A stretch of DNA of 64,000 nucleotides from NCBI GenBank assembly GCA_016882525.1, contig VGPU01000002.1, positions 50,552 through 114,551 on the forward strand, in the 5' to 3' direction. Positions 9,208-18,174 of this stretch are shown in pieces (the stretch's first letter is position 1; each line of letters begins with the position of its first letter). Source of the DNA: Cyanobacteria bacterium M_surface_10_m2_119 (GTDB lineage Bacteria; Cyanobacteriota; Cyanobacteriia; PCC-6307; Cyanobiaceae). Both the position numbers and the translations under genes were made by a program. Under the pieces are notes generated by a model that was not told where the DNA came from, ran no database searches, and saw only the letters and a list, made by a program, of their open reading frames with translations.

Positions 9208-10407
9208 TCAGCCCCAGAGACGCCGCCGCGGGGCGGCCGCCAGCCGGCGATGGGTGTCAGCCAGGAGGGCGGGGATGGGCAGGGTCAGGGGGCAGCGGGG
9301 CAGACAGGCGCCACACCCCTGGCAGGCCTCGGCATTGAGCGCTTCCCACCAGTGGCCGGCTCGGCCGATTAGGTTGTAGCGCTGGCCCGCGAAGACCTCC
9401 ATGCCGTGGCCGACGGCCAGGTTGCGCAGGCGCAGCAGCTCGGGGATCGGCACCGCGTTGGGGCAGGGCAGGCAGGCGCGGCACTGGCCGCAGCGCTCGG
9501 CGCCCAGGCGTTCCCGGCCGGCCGTGCCGAGGCGTGTCAGGGCCTGGCGCTGCTCCGGGCTGAGCCAGGGGGGCTGGGCCTCGGCAGCGGTGCTCGCCGG
9601 GCTGGATGGGCTGCACCAGCCACCGGCCGGCGAGGGCCCGCCGATGGCGGCGGCCCAGGCCAGATCGCTGGGCTGCTCAGCCCCCAGGCTCAGGGTGGAG
9701 ACCCCCTGGTCGAGCAGAAAGCGGTAGGCCAGCTCCAGGGGGTGGAACGGGGCGCAGTCGGCCAGCAGCTCGGGTGGTGGGTCGTAGAGACGGCCACCCT
9801 TGTCGGCCGGGGAGATCGCCAGCACGCCGATGCCCTCGGCCAGGGCGGCGCGGGCCAGGGGCAGGCGGGTCTGGTCGAAGAGGTGCAGGTGCAGGCTGCA
9901 GGCCTGGAAGCGGCCCGTGGCCAGGGCGGCTTCGATCAGCTCAGGTGAGCCGTGGCTGGTGAAGCCCACCTGCCCCACCAGGCCCTCGCCGGTGGCCCAG
10001 GCCAGCAGTTCGGCGCCCGGGCCCTGGTGGGCCCACGCCAGGTGCTCGGGCAGGTTGAGGCCGTGCACCGCCAGGGTGGTGAGCTGGGGGATCCCCAGGC
10101 GCTTGAGAATCGCCCGCAGCTGCTGCTGGGCGGTGGCGAGGTCGCTGCCGGGCAGCAGCTTGCTGGTGATGCGCCAGCCGCCCTCCGGTCGCAGTCCGTG
10201 CTGCGCGAGCGCGGCCAGGGCCTGGCCCAGAAAGCTCTCGGCGGGCCCGTAGGCCGGGGCCGTCTCCAGGTGGTTGAGGCCGGCGGCCAGGGCGGCGCGC
10301 AGCACCGCCTCCATCTGGGCGGGGCTGCCCAGGGCCCGCATCGTGCCCAGGGTGAAGACCGACACCGGCGGGCCGGCGCCGTAGGGGCGCTGGTGGCCCG
10401 TGATCAA
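9208..10407 (-). CDS. Aldo/keto reductase with C-terminal 2[4Fe-4S] domain
   Basis: This is a 399-aa oxidoreductase. Residues 1 to about 260 form an aldo/keto-reductase barrel: ETAPAYG in place of the usual DTAxxYG near residue 47, SKL with the catalytic Lys, and LAVHGLN with the His. The C-terminus has two ferredoxin-like clusters, CGQCRACLPCP and CQGCGACLPRCP. Such fusions probably pass electrons between an Fe-S centre and the barrel, but the substrate is unknown. The Asp-to-Glu change at the tetrad position is notable. Its ATG overlaps the stop of the DUF151 gene by four bases (10404-10407), so the two are probably co-translated. Confidence 0.85.
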   Translation of the reverse strand: MITGHQRPYGAGPPVSVFTLGTMRALGSPAQMEAVLRAALAAGLNHLETAPAYGPAESFLGQALAALAQHGLRPEGGWRITSKLLPGSDLATAQQQLRAILKRLGIPQLTTLAVHGLNLPEHLAWAHQGPGAELLAWATGEGLVGQVGFTSHGSPELIEAALATGRFQACSLHLHLFDQTRLPLARAALAEGIGVLAISPADKGGRLYDPPPELLADCAPFHPLELAYRFLLDQGVSTLSLGAEQPSDLAWAAAIGGPSPAGGWCSPSSPASTAAEAQPPWLSPEQRQALTRLGTAGRERLGAERCGQCRACLPCPNAVPIPELLRLRNLAVGHGMEVFAGQRYNLIGRAGHWWEALNAEACQGCGACLPRCPLTLPIPALLADTHRRLAAAPRRRLWG

Positions 10408-11018
10408 CCGCCGTCGCCGGAGGGGTTCTCCGGCTGGGAGTCGCCCTCCTCGGTCGGTGGCGTTTCGCCGGCTTCCGCCGGCTCGGGCTGGGCCTGGCTC
10501 AGGTGGCGCACCAGTTCAGCCGGGCTCACAGAATCGAGGAAGCGGCGGAACTGGTCCTGGTCTTCGGCGTCGGCCTCCGCATCCACGGGGATGGAGGCAT
10601 CCGCCACCACTTCCTCCAGCATCCAGATCGGGCTGCCGGTGCGCACGGCCAGGGCGATGGCATCGCTCGGCCGGGCATCCAGTTCGAGGGCGCCCCCACC
10701 CCCGCCGCCCTGACTCTTGGTCGCTGCGGCGTCGTCGCTGCGCTGGAGCTTGAGCACCGCCCGGAAGGTGCTGTCTTCGATGGTGTGGATCACCACGCGC
10801 TCCAGCTGCAGCCCGCCGGCGTCCAGCAGGGCCACCATCAGGTCGTGGCTGAGGGGGCGCGGCGGCGGCTCATCGCCGAGGCCCGCCAGGATGTTCTGGG
10901 CCTGGGCCTGGTCGATCCAGATCGGCACCTGCCGGCGGCCGGAGGGGTCGCGCAGGAGCACGATCGGGCTGCGGCTGGCCGCATCCAGGGCGATGCCGGC
11001 GACGCGCATTTCCACCAT
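10404..11018 (-). CDS. Bifunctional nuclease family (DUF151) protein
   Basis: This 204-aa protein has the DUF151/BFN core: LRDPSGRRQVPIWIDQAQAQNI near the N-terminus, HDLMVALLDAGGLQLERVVIHTIEDSTFRAVL, and LDARPSDAIALAVRTGSPIWMLEEV. Plant and bacterial members are reported to have DNase/RNase activity or to bind RNA. In cyanobacteria the role is not settled. A Gly-rich spacer (GGGGGGA) interrupts the core, and the C-terminal 50 residues are acidic and probably disordered. It is divergent from riboflavin synthase, with 52 bases between the starts. Confidence 0.85.
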   Translation of the reverse strand: MVEMRVAGIALDAASRSPIVLLRDPSGRRQVPIWIDQAQAQNILAGLGDEPPPRPLSHDLMVALLDAGGLQLERVVIHTIEDSTFRAVLKLQRSDDAAATKSQGGGGGGALELDARPSDAIALAVRTGSPIWMLEEVVADASIPVDAEADAEDQDQFRRFLDSVSPAELVRHLSQAQPEPAEAGETPPTEEGDSQPENPSGDGG

Positions 11019-11070
11019 GGTGTGGCGAGCCCCTTTGCCCGATTATGGCCAGCAGACCGCGGGGGGGCCG

Positions 11071-11742
11071 ATGTTCACCGGATTGGTGCGGGCGACCGGG
11101 GTGATCGAGCGCGCCGCCGGTGGGGTGCGCCTGCGCTGGGAGGCCGCCGCCGAGGGCTGGGGGCCGGCCGAGCTGGCCCTGGGCGACAGCGTCGCTGTCG
11201 ACGGGGTCTGCCTCACCGTGGCCGAGCGCCTCGCCGACGGTTTCCGCGCCGACGTCAGTGAGGAGACCCTGGCCCGCACCACCCTGGCGGCGAAGGCGCT
11301 GCGGCGGGCGCCGGTGAATCTGGAGCCGGCCCTGCGCCTGGCGGACCGTCTCGGTGGGCACCTGGTGAGTGGCCATGTGGATGGCCTGGGGCGGGTGGTT
11401 GCCGTGGAGCGCCAGGTGGCCTCCTGGCATCTGGAGCTGGCCTGGCAGGACCCGGCCTATGGCCGTTACGTCTGCGAGAAGGCCAGCGTGGCCGTCGATG
11501 GCATCAGCCTCACGGTGGCGGGCTGCCAGCCCTCCGGAGACCGGTTCTGGATTGCGGTGATCCCCCACACCTGGGCGGCGACCACCCTGCAGGGCTTGCG
11601 GGTGGGGGATGCGGTGAACCTGGAGGCGGATCTGCTGGCCAAATACGCCGAGCGTCTCCTGGCCACCCGGCTGGCGGGTCCTGAAGCGTCCCCCTCGGCG
11701 ATCAATCGGGACTGGCTGGTCGAACACGGGTGGTCTGCTTAG
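11071..11742 (+). CDS. ribE: Riboflavin synthase, alpha subunit
   Basis: This enzyme catalyses dismutation of two 6,7-dimethyl-8-ribityllumazine molecules to riboflavin. The 223-aa product starts MFTGLVRATGVI, the family N-terminus. It contains two lumazine-binding repeats, each with the GDSVAVDGVCLTVAE / KASVAVDGISLTVAG pattern, and the conserved GGHLVSGHVDG between them. The ORF-track start at 10717 reads back through the DUF151 gene; the ATG at 11071 is correct. No FMN riboswitch is apparent in the short upstream space. No other rib gene is present in the window. Confidence 0.95.
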   Translation: MFTGLVRATGVIERAAGGVRLRWEAAAEGWGPAELALGDSVAVDGVCLTVAERLADGFRADVSEETLARTTLAAKALRRAPVNLEPALRLADRLGGHLVSGHVDGLGRVVAVERQVASWHLELAWQDPAYGRYVCEKASVAVDGISLTVAGCQPSGDRFWIAVIPHTWAATTLQGLRVGDAVNLEADLLAKYAERLLATRLAGPEASPSAINRDWLVEHGWSA

Positions 11743-11754
11743 GGTTGAGGGGCG

Positions 11755-12315
11755 ATGCACACCAGCGCCATGGCGGCAGCGGCCAGCCTGCGGGCGTTCA
11801 CCCTGTTTGAGGGGGCCCTGATGCTGGTGCTGGGGGTGCTGGCCCTGGCCTTTCCGGTGCTGGCCTCCAAGTGGGTGACCGCCGTGGTGGCGGGGGCCTT
11901 CCTGGTGGGCGGCCTGATGGGCTGGATCGACAACCTGCTCCGGGCCCGCCTGCTCAGCCGCTGGCTCACCTTCTGGCGGCTGGTGGTCTCGACCCTGTTT
12001 CTGGTGGCCGGCGGCAGCATGATCCAGCAGCTGGGGGCCCCCGAGACCGCGCCCGTGGCCACCCTCGCCCTGGCCATCGGTGTGGTGTTTCTGCTGGAGG
12101 GCCTGGTGGCCCTGGGGGTCTCCCTCAGTCACCGGCAGGTGCGCGGCTGGGGCTGGGGCCTGCTCAACGGTCTGGTGACCGTGCTGCTGGGCCTGTTGAT
12201 CCTGAGCATGGGCAGCTCAGGTCTCCTCAGCGTGCTGGGGTTGCTGGTGGGCGTGAGCTTCCTCTTCAGCGGCATCGACCTGCTGCGTTTCAGCGCCCGC
12301 TTCCACGATCCCTGA
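11755..12315 (+). CDS. HdeD/DUF308 family membrane protein
   Basis: This 186-aa protein has six predicted membrane helices in three repeating hairpins (GALMLVLGVLALAFPVLASKWVTAVVAGAFLVGGL; LVVSTLFLVAGG; VTVLLGLLILSMG; GLLVGVSFLFSGIDLL). The arrangement is typical of HdeD-like DUF308 proteins, one of which protects E. coli against acid at high cell density. Its role in cyanobacteria is not known. It follows ribE by 12 bases and probably shares its transcript. It converges on the cyAbrB gene. Confidence 0.8.
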   Translation: MHTSAMAAAASLRAFTLFEGALMLVLGVLALAFPVLASKWVTAVVAGAFLVGGLMGWIDNLLRARLLSRWLTFWRLVVSTLFLVAGGSMIQQLGAPETAPVATLALAIGVVFLLEGLVALGVSLSHRQVRGWGWGLLNGLVTVLLGLLILSMGSSGLLSVLGLLVGVSFLFSGIDLLRFSARFHDP

Positions 12316-12343
12316 GAACACCAGGGGCCGGGGCCGCAGCGCA

Positions 12344-12763
12344 TCAGCCTTCGGCGTCGCTGTCTTCGAGGGGCAGCAGCCAGATGGAGCCGGTTTCCGG
12401 GTGCAGTTCGATGCGGAATTCCTGCCCCGGCTCCAGGCCCATCCGCTTGGTGTAGGCATTGCCGATCAGCAGGTTGCCGTTGCCGTGCACCCGGGTGCGG
12501 AATTCGGCCTGGCGGCCCTTGCCACTGCCGGCACCGCCCGCACTCGCGCCACCCCCACCGGGCAGGCTGTAGCCCTTGGCCGCCACCAGCGCCCGGTAGA
12601 AGCTCTTACGCAGCACCCGTCCACTCGGGCCGACGTAGCCGCAGGCGCGGGCAATCTGATCCTCGGGCCGGTTGCTGAGGGCGCGGGCCTTATCGAGCAG
12701 GGCCTGGCCTTCCAACATGGCCGGTGGACGGGGATCGGGCCGGGGGGCGCTGCCGAATGCCAT
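12344..12763 (-). CDS. cyAbrB-type transcriptional regulator
   Basis: This 139-aa protein belongs to the cyanobacterial AbrB family, global regulators linked to carbon/nitrogen balance in Synechocystis. The C-terminal half holds the AbrB-like DNA-binding fold (RTRVHGNGNLLIGNAYTKRMGLEPGQEFRIELHPETGSIWLLPLE). The N-terminal half, LLDKARALSNRPEDQIARACGYVG, is the conserved cyanobacterial extension. A Gly/Ala-rich linker sits between them. The ORF track begins at 13114 inside ctaE; ATG 12763 gives the expected size. It lies 18 bases downstream of ctaE on the same strand, so read-through from the oxidase operon is possible. Confidence 0.88.
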   Translation of the reverse strand: MAFGSAPRPDPRPPAMLEGQALLDKARALSNRPEDQIARACGYVGPSGRVLRKSFYRALVAAKGYSLPGGGGASAGGAGSGKGRQAEFRTRVHGNGNLLIGNAYTKRMGLEPGQEFRIELHPETGSIWLLPLEDSDAEG

Positions 12764-12780
12764 GGCGGGGACGGCTCGAG

Positions 12781-13398
12781 TCAGAGCAGGTAAAGGATGC
12801 CGTAGAGCACCACCCAGATGCCATCCACGAAGTGCCAGTAGAGCTCGGCGGCCTCCAGGCCGAAGTGGTTCTCGGCGGTGATCACGCCCCCCGGGCGAGT
12901 CTGCAGGGCAACGATGGCGATGCAGATCGCTCCCAGGGTGACGTGCAGGCCGTGGAAGCCCGTGAGGGCGTAGAAGGTGCTGGCAAAGAGGTTGTCGGTG
13001 AGGCCAAACGGCAGGGAGAAATACTCCACCATCTGCCCGGCCAGGAAGGCCACGCCCAGGGCTCCGGTGACCAGCAGCCAATGGCGCGCTGCGGGCAGCC
13101 GATTGGCCCGGCATTCCTTCCCGGCCCGGTGGAAGGTGAAGCTGCTCACGAGCAACAGCACGGTGTTGATGGTGGGCAGGATGAGCTCCAGCTCATAGGT
13201 GCTCCCCTCCGGGAGTGGATTCACCGCTCGGAAGGTGAGATAGGCAGCAAAGAAGCCGGCGAAGGTCATGCCGTCGGCCACCAGAAAGGTGACCAGGCCG
13301 AACAAACGCAGATCGGGATGCTCGTGCTCCTGTTCGTGGTTGGAGCCTTCGGCGGCAGGGATGGCCTTGGCTGGGGTGCTGGGGGTGGTGCTGGTCAT
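12781..13398 (-). CDS. ctaE: Cytochrome c oxidase subunit III
   Basis: CtaE is a membrane subunit that stabilises the catalytic core of the aa3 terminal oxidase. The 205-aa product has the family sequences RLFGLVTFLVADGMTFAGFFAAYL, TFYALTGFHGLHVTLGA and AELYWHFVDGIWVVLYGILYL, with seven hydrophobic segments. Its N-terminus is hydrophilic and His/Glu-rich (SNHEQEHEHPD). The ORF-track start at 13518 is too far upstream. The ATG at 13398 overlaps the ctaD stop by four bases (ATGA), giving coupled translation in the order ctaC-D-E. Confidence 0.95.
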   Translation of the reverse strand: MTSTTPSTPAKAIPAAEGSNHEQEHEHPDLRLFGLVTFLVADGMTFAGFFAAYLTFRAVNPLPEGSTYELELILPTINTVLLLVSSFTFHRAGKECRANRLPAARHWLLVTGALGVAFLAGQMVEYFSLPFGLTDNLFASTFYALTGFHGLHVTLGAICIAIVALQTRPGGVITAENHFGLEAAELYWHFVDGIWVVLYGILYLL

Positions 13399-15050
13399 CG
13401 GGCCGCCTCCAGGGTTGGCGCTTTCGGTTCCTGGGCTCTCCCGTAGCCATAAGGTTCGGTGACCAGGGGAGCTTCGCCCTTCCAGTTCTCCACCGGCGGC
13501 GGCGAGCTGGTGAGCCACTCGGCGGTGAGGGCGTTCCAGGGGTTGTCGCCAGCGCGCTTGCCCTGGAACGCGGTGACCACCACGTTCACCAGCAGGGGCA
13601 GGGTGCTGATGGCCATGAGCAGGGCCCCCACGCTGCTCACTTGGTTGAGGGTGGTGAAGGTGGGGTCGTATTCGGCCACCCGGCGGGGCATTCCATTGAG
13701 GCCCAGCCAGTGCTGGGGCAGGAAACAGAGGTTGAAGCCGATGAAGGTGAGCAGGAAGTGCAGCCGGCCCAGGTCTTCATTGAGCAGCCGGCCGGTGAAC
13801 TTGGGATACCAGTGGTAGAGCGAGGCGAAGATCACGAACACCGTGCCGCCGTACACGATGTAGTGGAAGTGACCCACCACGTAATAGGTGTCATGAACGT
13901 GGATGTCGAAGGGCACCTGGGCCAGGGTGATGCCGGTGATGCCGCCGAAGACGAAGTTGAGGATGAATCCACAGGAAAACAGCATGGCTGAATTCAAGGC
14001 GATTTTCCCGCCCCAGAGCGTGGCCAGCCAATTGAAGAACTTGATGCCTGTGGGTACGGCGATGAAAGAGGTGGCGATCGTGAAGAACAGGCGCATCCAG
14101 GGGGGTGTGCCGCTTGTGAACATGTGGTGCGCCCAGACGATCAATCCCAGGAAAACAATTCCCATGATCGAATACACCATGGTCGTGTAGCCGAACAGGG
14201 GCTTGCGGGCGTGCACCGGCAGGATTTCGCTCACCAGGCCGAAGGCCGGAAGCACCATGATGTAGACCGCCGGGTGGGAATAAAACCAGAAGAGGTGCTG
14301 ATACACCACCACGTTGCCGCCCAGGGTTGGGTTGAAAAAACCAGTGTGGGCAATGATGTCGAAACTCAGCAGAATCAGCACGCCCGCCAGCACGGGTGTG
14401 GACAGCACCACCAGCAGGCTGGTGCCGAGCATGGCCCAGCAGTACATCGGCAACTGCATCATCTTCAGTCCGGGCCGCCGCATCTTCAGCACCGTGGCGA
14501 TGAAATTCACCGCCCCGAAGATCGAGCTGCCGCCCAGCAGCAGCACACTGAGGATCCACACCACTTGTCCGGCAGCCGGGGTGGTGAGGCTTAGGGGTGG
14601 ATAGGCCGTCCAGCCCGATTGAGCCGCGGCTCCTGCGAGGAAGTAACTGCTGATCAGCAGAAACCCCGCTGGTGGAATCATCCAGAAGGCCACTGCATTC
14701 AGCCGCGGGAAGGCCATGTCGCGGGCCCCCACGTAGAAGGGAATCAGGTAGTTGCCGAAAGCCCCGTTCACCACCGGCACGATCCAGAGAAAGATCATCA
14801 CCGTGCCGTGGAGGGTGAGCACCTCGTTGTAGGTGTCGCGCGGCATGAAATCCGAAAGAGGCGTCGCCAGCTCCGTGCGGATCGCTCCCGCCAGCAGTCC
14901 CCCCACCAGGTAGAAGAAAAAGCCGCACACCAGGTACTGCAGGCCGATCACCTTGTGATCGACGCTGAAACTGAAGTAGCGCAACCAGCCCTTGGGCTGC
15001 AGCGGCTGCTGCAGCTGGGGTTCCAGGTCGCGGGGGGTGGCAACGGTCAT
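13395..15050 (-). CDS. ctaD: Cytochrome c oxidase subunit I
   Basis: CtaD is the catalytic subunit of aa3 oxidase, holding heme a and the heme a3-CuB centre, and reduces O2 to water. The 551-aa product has 12 membrane helices. The CuB/Tyr cross-link helix is LFWFYSHPAVYIMVLPAFG, the paired His residues are in VWAHHMF, and the heme ligands lie in HVHDTYYVVGHFHYIVYG. The ATG at 15050 (MTVATPRDLEPQ) is the first plausible start; the ORF-track N-terminus at 15200 belongs to the ctaC-ctaD spacer and the end of ctaC. It lies between ctaC (34-base gap) and ctaE (4-base overlap). Confidence 0.97.
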   Translation of the reverse strand: MTVATPRDLEPQLQQPLQPKGWLRYFSFSVDHKVIGLQYLVCGFFFYLVGGLLAGAIRTELATPLSDFMPRDTYNEVLTLHGTVMIFLWIVPVVNGAFGNYLIPFYVGARDMAFPRLNAVAFWMIPPAGFLLISSYFLAGAAAQSGWTAYPPLSLTTPAAGQVVWILSVLLLGGSSIFGAVNFIATVLKMRRPGLKMMQLPMYCWAMLGTSLLVVLSTPVLAGVLILLSFDIIAHTGFFNPTLGGNVVVYQHLFWFYSHPAVYIMVLPAFGLVSEILPVHARKPLFGYTTMVYSIMGIVFLGLIVWAHHMFTSGTPPWMRLFFTIATSFIAVPTGIKFFNWLATLWGGKIALNSAMLFSCGFILNFVFGGITGITLAQVPFDIHVHDTYYVVGHFHYIVYGGTVFVIFASLYHWYPKFTGRLLNEDLGRLHFLLTFIGFNLCFLPQHWLGLNGMPRRVAEYDPTFTTLNQVSSVGALLMAISTLPLLVNVVVTAFQGKRAGDNPWNALTAEWLTSSPPPVENWKGEAPLVTEPYGYGRAQEPKAPTLEAAR

Positions 15051-15084
15051 GGAAGGGAGGAGGGTGTGGGCACAGAGATGCCCT

Positions 15085-15975
15085 TCAGGTTGAGGAGGGT
15101 GCTGGGCGGTTCTGCTGCAGCCAGGTCTGGTAGTCGTCCACTTCATGGACCACCACTGAAGTGCGCATGCCACCGTGATAGGGACCACAGAGCTCGGCAC
15201 AGATCGCCGGGTAGGTGCCAGGGCGGGTGGCGGTGAAGGAGAGCACCGTCGGTTGTCCGGGAATCACGTCCTGCTTCAGACGGAACTGAGGCACCCAGAA
15301 GGCATGGATCACATCGAGAGCCTTCATGCGCAGTTCCACCGGTTGGCCAAGGGGAACATGAAGCTCCCCGCTGGTGATGTCGGCCTCGGGGTAGTGAAAG
15401 ATGAAGGCGAACTGCATCGCTGTCACCTCCACCGGCAGTACGGCCCCGCTGGCACTGGAGGTGCTGGCTACACCGGTATCGATTGCAGGGCCGATTCCTC
15501 CCCAGACCCGCTCAGAGGGCATCTCCATGGATTTCGCCTCCATGGTGTGGCTCGGAGTGTCCATGGCGTGCTGATGGTGGAGAGCCCCATGATCCAGGGG
15601 GGTCATGCCTCCCATCCGGTCATAGATGTCGTAGCTGTAGATGCCGACAAAGAGAATGACGACCGCGGGAATGGCGGTCCAGACAATTTCGAGGGGAAGA
15701 TTGCCTTCCAGTGGAGGACCGTCCGCCAGTTCGCCCTCGTTGCGGCGGAAGCGCACCAAGCTGTAGATCAGCACGATGGAGATGCCCAGAAAAAGCATCG
15801 TGCCAATGCTGAACAAAACCTTAAACAGGCTGTCGTAGGTGGGGGCGTTGGTGCTGGCGTCGACCGGCAGGAGGTTGACCCGGGTGCCCACCAGGAAACC
15901 AGTCAGGCCAAGGCTTGCAGTGGCCAAGGCCGTGGTGATGGCAGCTCGTATCTTCACGGCTCTGGCCATACGCAT
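15085..15975 (-). CDS. ctaC: Cytochrome c oxidase subunit II
   Basis: CtaC holds the CuA centre and accepts electrons from cytochrome c6 or plastocyanin. The 296-aa product has an N-terminal membrane segment (possibly an uncleaved signal anchor), a second helix (IPAVVILFVGIYSYDIY) and a periplasmic cupredoxin domain. The CuA ligands are in ICAELCGPYHGGM near the C-terminus, with an upstream His in DVIHAFWVPQ. A His/Met-rich loop (HHQHAMDTPSHTMEAKSMEM) is inserted between helix 2 and the cupredoxin fold. It starts at ATG 15975 or 15969. It is the first gene of the operon and divergent from ctaA. Confidence 0.96.
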   Translation of the reverse strand: MRMARAVKIRAAITTALATASLGLTGFLVGTRVNLLPVDASTNAPTYDSLFKVLFSIGTMLFLGISIVLIYSLVRFRRNEGELADGPPLEGNLPLEIVWTAIPAVVILFVGIYSYDIYDRMGGMTPLDHGALHHQHAMDTPSHTMEAKSMEMPSERVWGGIGPAIDTGVASTSSASGAVLPVEVTAMQFAFIFHYPEADITSGELHVPLGQPVELRMKALDVIHAFWVPQFRLKQDVIPGQPTVLSFTATRPGTYPAICAELCGPYHGGMRTSVVVHEVDDYQTWLQQNRPAPSST

Positions 15976-16167
15976 CCCAACCCTATGGGGGAAGTTCCGG
16001 ATCTGTGAACCCTTCTGTGAGGGTTTGGGTGTACTCGGTTGGATGGGCCCCGGCAGCGCTGCACGGCTGCCGCCAATGTTTGGAAATCCAGATGCCCTGA
16101 AGGGTTGGATCACCTCCCCCGTCAACCATCGCTACGGTGCATTTCATCGCTTTTTGGAGGTGTGCTG

Positions 16168-17166
16168 GTGACGACGCTGCCAGCCCCATCCAGTGCAGAC
16201 CGGGTGACTCCTCGGCCCCGGGGCGTGGTCGATCCGCTCCAGGGCCGATTGGGTGTTCTGGCCTCCCATCTCGTGATCGCCCTGGTGGCTCTGGTGGTGA
16301 TCGGTGGTGCAACCCGGGTGATGCAGGCCGGGCTGGCCTGCCCGGACTGGCCTCTCTGCTATGGCCAGTGGCTTCCGGGCGGCCAGCTCAACCTCCAGGT
16401 TTTTCTGGAGTGGTTCCACCGCCTGGATGCCTTTGTGGTGGGAGTGGCCCTGCTGGTGCTGGCCACCGTCAGCATCACGTTCCGTCGCCGGCTGCCCTCC
16501 TGGCTTCCGGCTGCTGCTCTGGCAGCTCTCCTGCTGGTGGCGCTGCAGGGGGGGCTCGGCGCCCTCACCGTCACCCGCCTGCTGGCAGCTCCGCTGGTGA
16601 CCGCCCATCTGGCCACAGCACTCGCCCTGGTGGCCCTGCTCAGCGCCCTCTCCCAGGCGTTGCTGCTGCCGAGGCCTCTGCCAGAGGCTCCAGGGGTGCC
16701 CGGGCCCGTCTGGTGGAGGCTTCTGCTGCTGTTCTGCCTGGGGGCGGTGCTGCTGCAGTGTCTTCTCGGTGGTGCCCTGGCCAGCACCTGGTCTGCTGAG
16801 CGCTGCCTTGCCACCGGTGATGGCTGTGGGTTCCTGCTGCGCCACCGCCTCGGAGCCCGGGCAGCGGCCCTGGTGGTGTTTCTACTGGTGCCGGCGAGTT
16901 GGCGTCTGCCATCGGGCGAAGGCTGGTTTCGCCGGCAGGCCCTGGCCTCCGCCGCTCTCGTATCGATCCAGGTGGGGCTGGGGGTGATCACCCTGCGCCT
17001 GGCCCTCGCGGTCCCCGCCCTGACCATTGCCCATCAGGCCGTTGGCGCCCTGCTGATCGCCCTATTGGCTGCCGCCTTCGGCCGCAGCCTTGTGCTCAGA
17101 GCCCCCGCCTGCCTGTCCCCCGGTTCCAATGCCAACTCACCTATGCCGGAGCCCAGCCATGGTTAG
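16168..17166 (+). CDS. ctaA: Heme A synthase (CtaA/COX15)
   Basis: CtaA oxidises the C8 methyl of heme O to give heme A for the adjacent aa3 oxidase. The 332-aa product has about eight membrane helices. It carries conserved family sequences including [35 protein letters not shown] (heme-ligand His), [25 protein letters not shown] and the late [10 protein letters not shown]. The GTG at 16168 lies seven bases after a GGAGG at 16156-16160, which supports it over the ORF-track start at 16039. The ctaB start overlaps its end by eight bases. Confidence 0.93.
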   Translation: MTTLPAPSSADRVTPRPRGVVDPLQGRLGVLASHLVIALVALVVIGGATRVMQAGLACPDWPLCYGQWLPGGQLNLQVFLEWFHRLDAFVVGVALLVLATVSITFRRRLPSWLPAAALAALLLVALQGGLGALTVTRLLAAPLVTAHLATALALVALLSALSQALLLPRPLPEAPGVPGPVWWRLLLLFCLGAVLLQCLLGGALASTWSAERCLATGDGCGFLLRHRLGARAAALVVFLLVPASWRLPSGEGWFRRQALASAALVSIQVGLGVITLRLALAVPALTIAHQAVGALLIALLAAAFGRSLVLRAPACLSPGSNANSPMPEPSHG

Positions 17167-18154
17167 TGCCAGTCCAGTCGCCACCGGCCTGGTGCCCGTG
17201 GCCTCTGCAGCCGGTTCCTCCCCCCGTCCATCGGTGCGTCTGCCCGCCTGGCTGGAGGTGGCCAAGCCCCGCCTGATTCCTCTGCTGTTGGCCACCACCC
17301 TGGCGGGAATGGCGGTCAGCGCCCCGGCGACGGGTTCCGCTCCCGATGTCACGACCCTCCTTTCCACCCTGGTGGGGGGCAGTTGCGCTGCGGCAGCGGC
17401 CGGGGTGCTCAACTGCATCTGGGAGCAGGACCTGGATCGGCGCATGCTCCGCACCAGCCGAAGGGCCCTGCCCTCCGGCCGACTCGCCCAGCAGCAGGCC
17501 CTAGGGCTGGCCGCCCTGCTCACCGGGGTCGCCACCGCCGTGCTGCTCCTGGGTGTCAATGCCCTGGCCGCCAGCCTGGCGCTCTTGGGTCTCTGCAGCT
17601 ACGTGCTGCTCTACACGGCGCTGCTCAAGCCCCGCACGCCCCAGAACATCGTGGTCGGCGGGGTGGCCGGAGCGATTCCGCCCCTGGTGGGCGCGGCGGC
17701 CGCCGCAGGGGAGCTTGGCCTCGGGAGCTGGTGGCTGTTCTGGCTGGTGATGGCCTGGACTCCGGCCCACTTCTGGGCCCTATCACTCCTGCTGCGCGAC
17801 GACTACCGGGCCGTGGGCATTCCCATGCTGCCGGTGGTGAAGGGGGTCGCCGTCACTGCCCGTGCCATCCGCGCCTACGGGTGGGCCACGGTGCTGCTGA
17901 GCCTCCTCGGAGCCATTGCCCTTCCCTCCGGCGGCCTGCTCTACATCCTTCTGGTGCTGCCCTTCAACGGCAGGCTTCTGCAGCTCTGTGGCGCACTCCA
18001 GCTGGATCCGGCTGACCCCCAGCGCGCCAGGGCCCTCTTCCGCTGGTCGATCCTCTACCTCTTCGGCATCTGCCTGCTGGTGCTGCTGGCCCGGCTCCCC
18101 CTGGCCGGATCCCTGACGCTGCCGCCTGCGATGCTGCCTACATTGACCGCCTGA
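17159..18154 (+). CDS. ctaB: Protoheme IX farnesyltransferase
   Basis: CtaB adds a farnesyl group to heme B, giving heme O, the substrate of CtaA. The 331-aa product is a UbiA-superfamily membrane prenyltransferase with two Asp-rich motifs, [23 protein letters not shown] and [19 protein letters not shown], and nine hydrophobic helices. The first 35 residues are a low-complexity Ala/Pro/Ser stretch. ATG 17159 overlaps ctaA by eight bases, so the two heme A genes are coupled. The ABC exporter genes follow within 21 bases on the same strand. Confidence 0.95.
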   Translation: MVSASPVATGLVPVASAAGSSPRPSVRLPAWLEVAKPRLIPLLLATTLAGMAVSAPATGSAPDVTTLLSTLVGGSCAAAAAGVLNCIWEQDLDRRMLRTSRRALPSGRLAQQQALGLAALLTGVATAVLLLGVNALAASLALLGLCSYVLLYTALLKPRTPQNIVVGGVAGAIPPLVGAAAAAGELGLGSWWLFWLVMAWTPAHFWALSLLLRDDYRAVGIPMLPVVKGVAVTARAIRAYGWATVLLSLLGAIALPSGGLLYILLVLPFNGRLLQLCGALQLDPADPQRARALFRWSILYLFGICLLVLLARLPLAGSLTLPPAMLPTLTA

Positions 18155-18174
18155 ATCCTTGGGCGACAGCGCAA

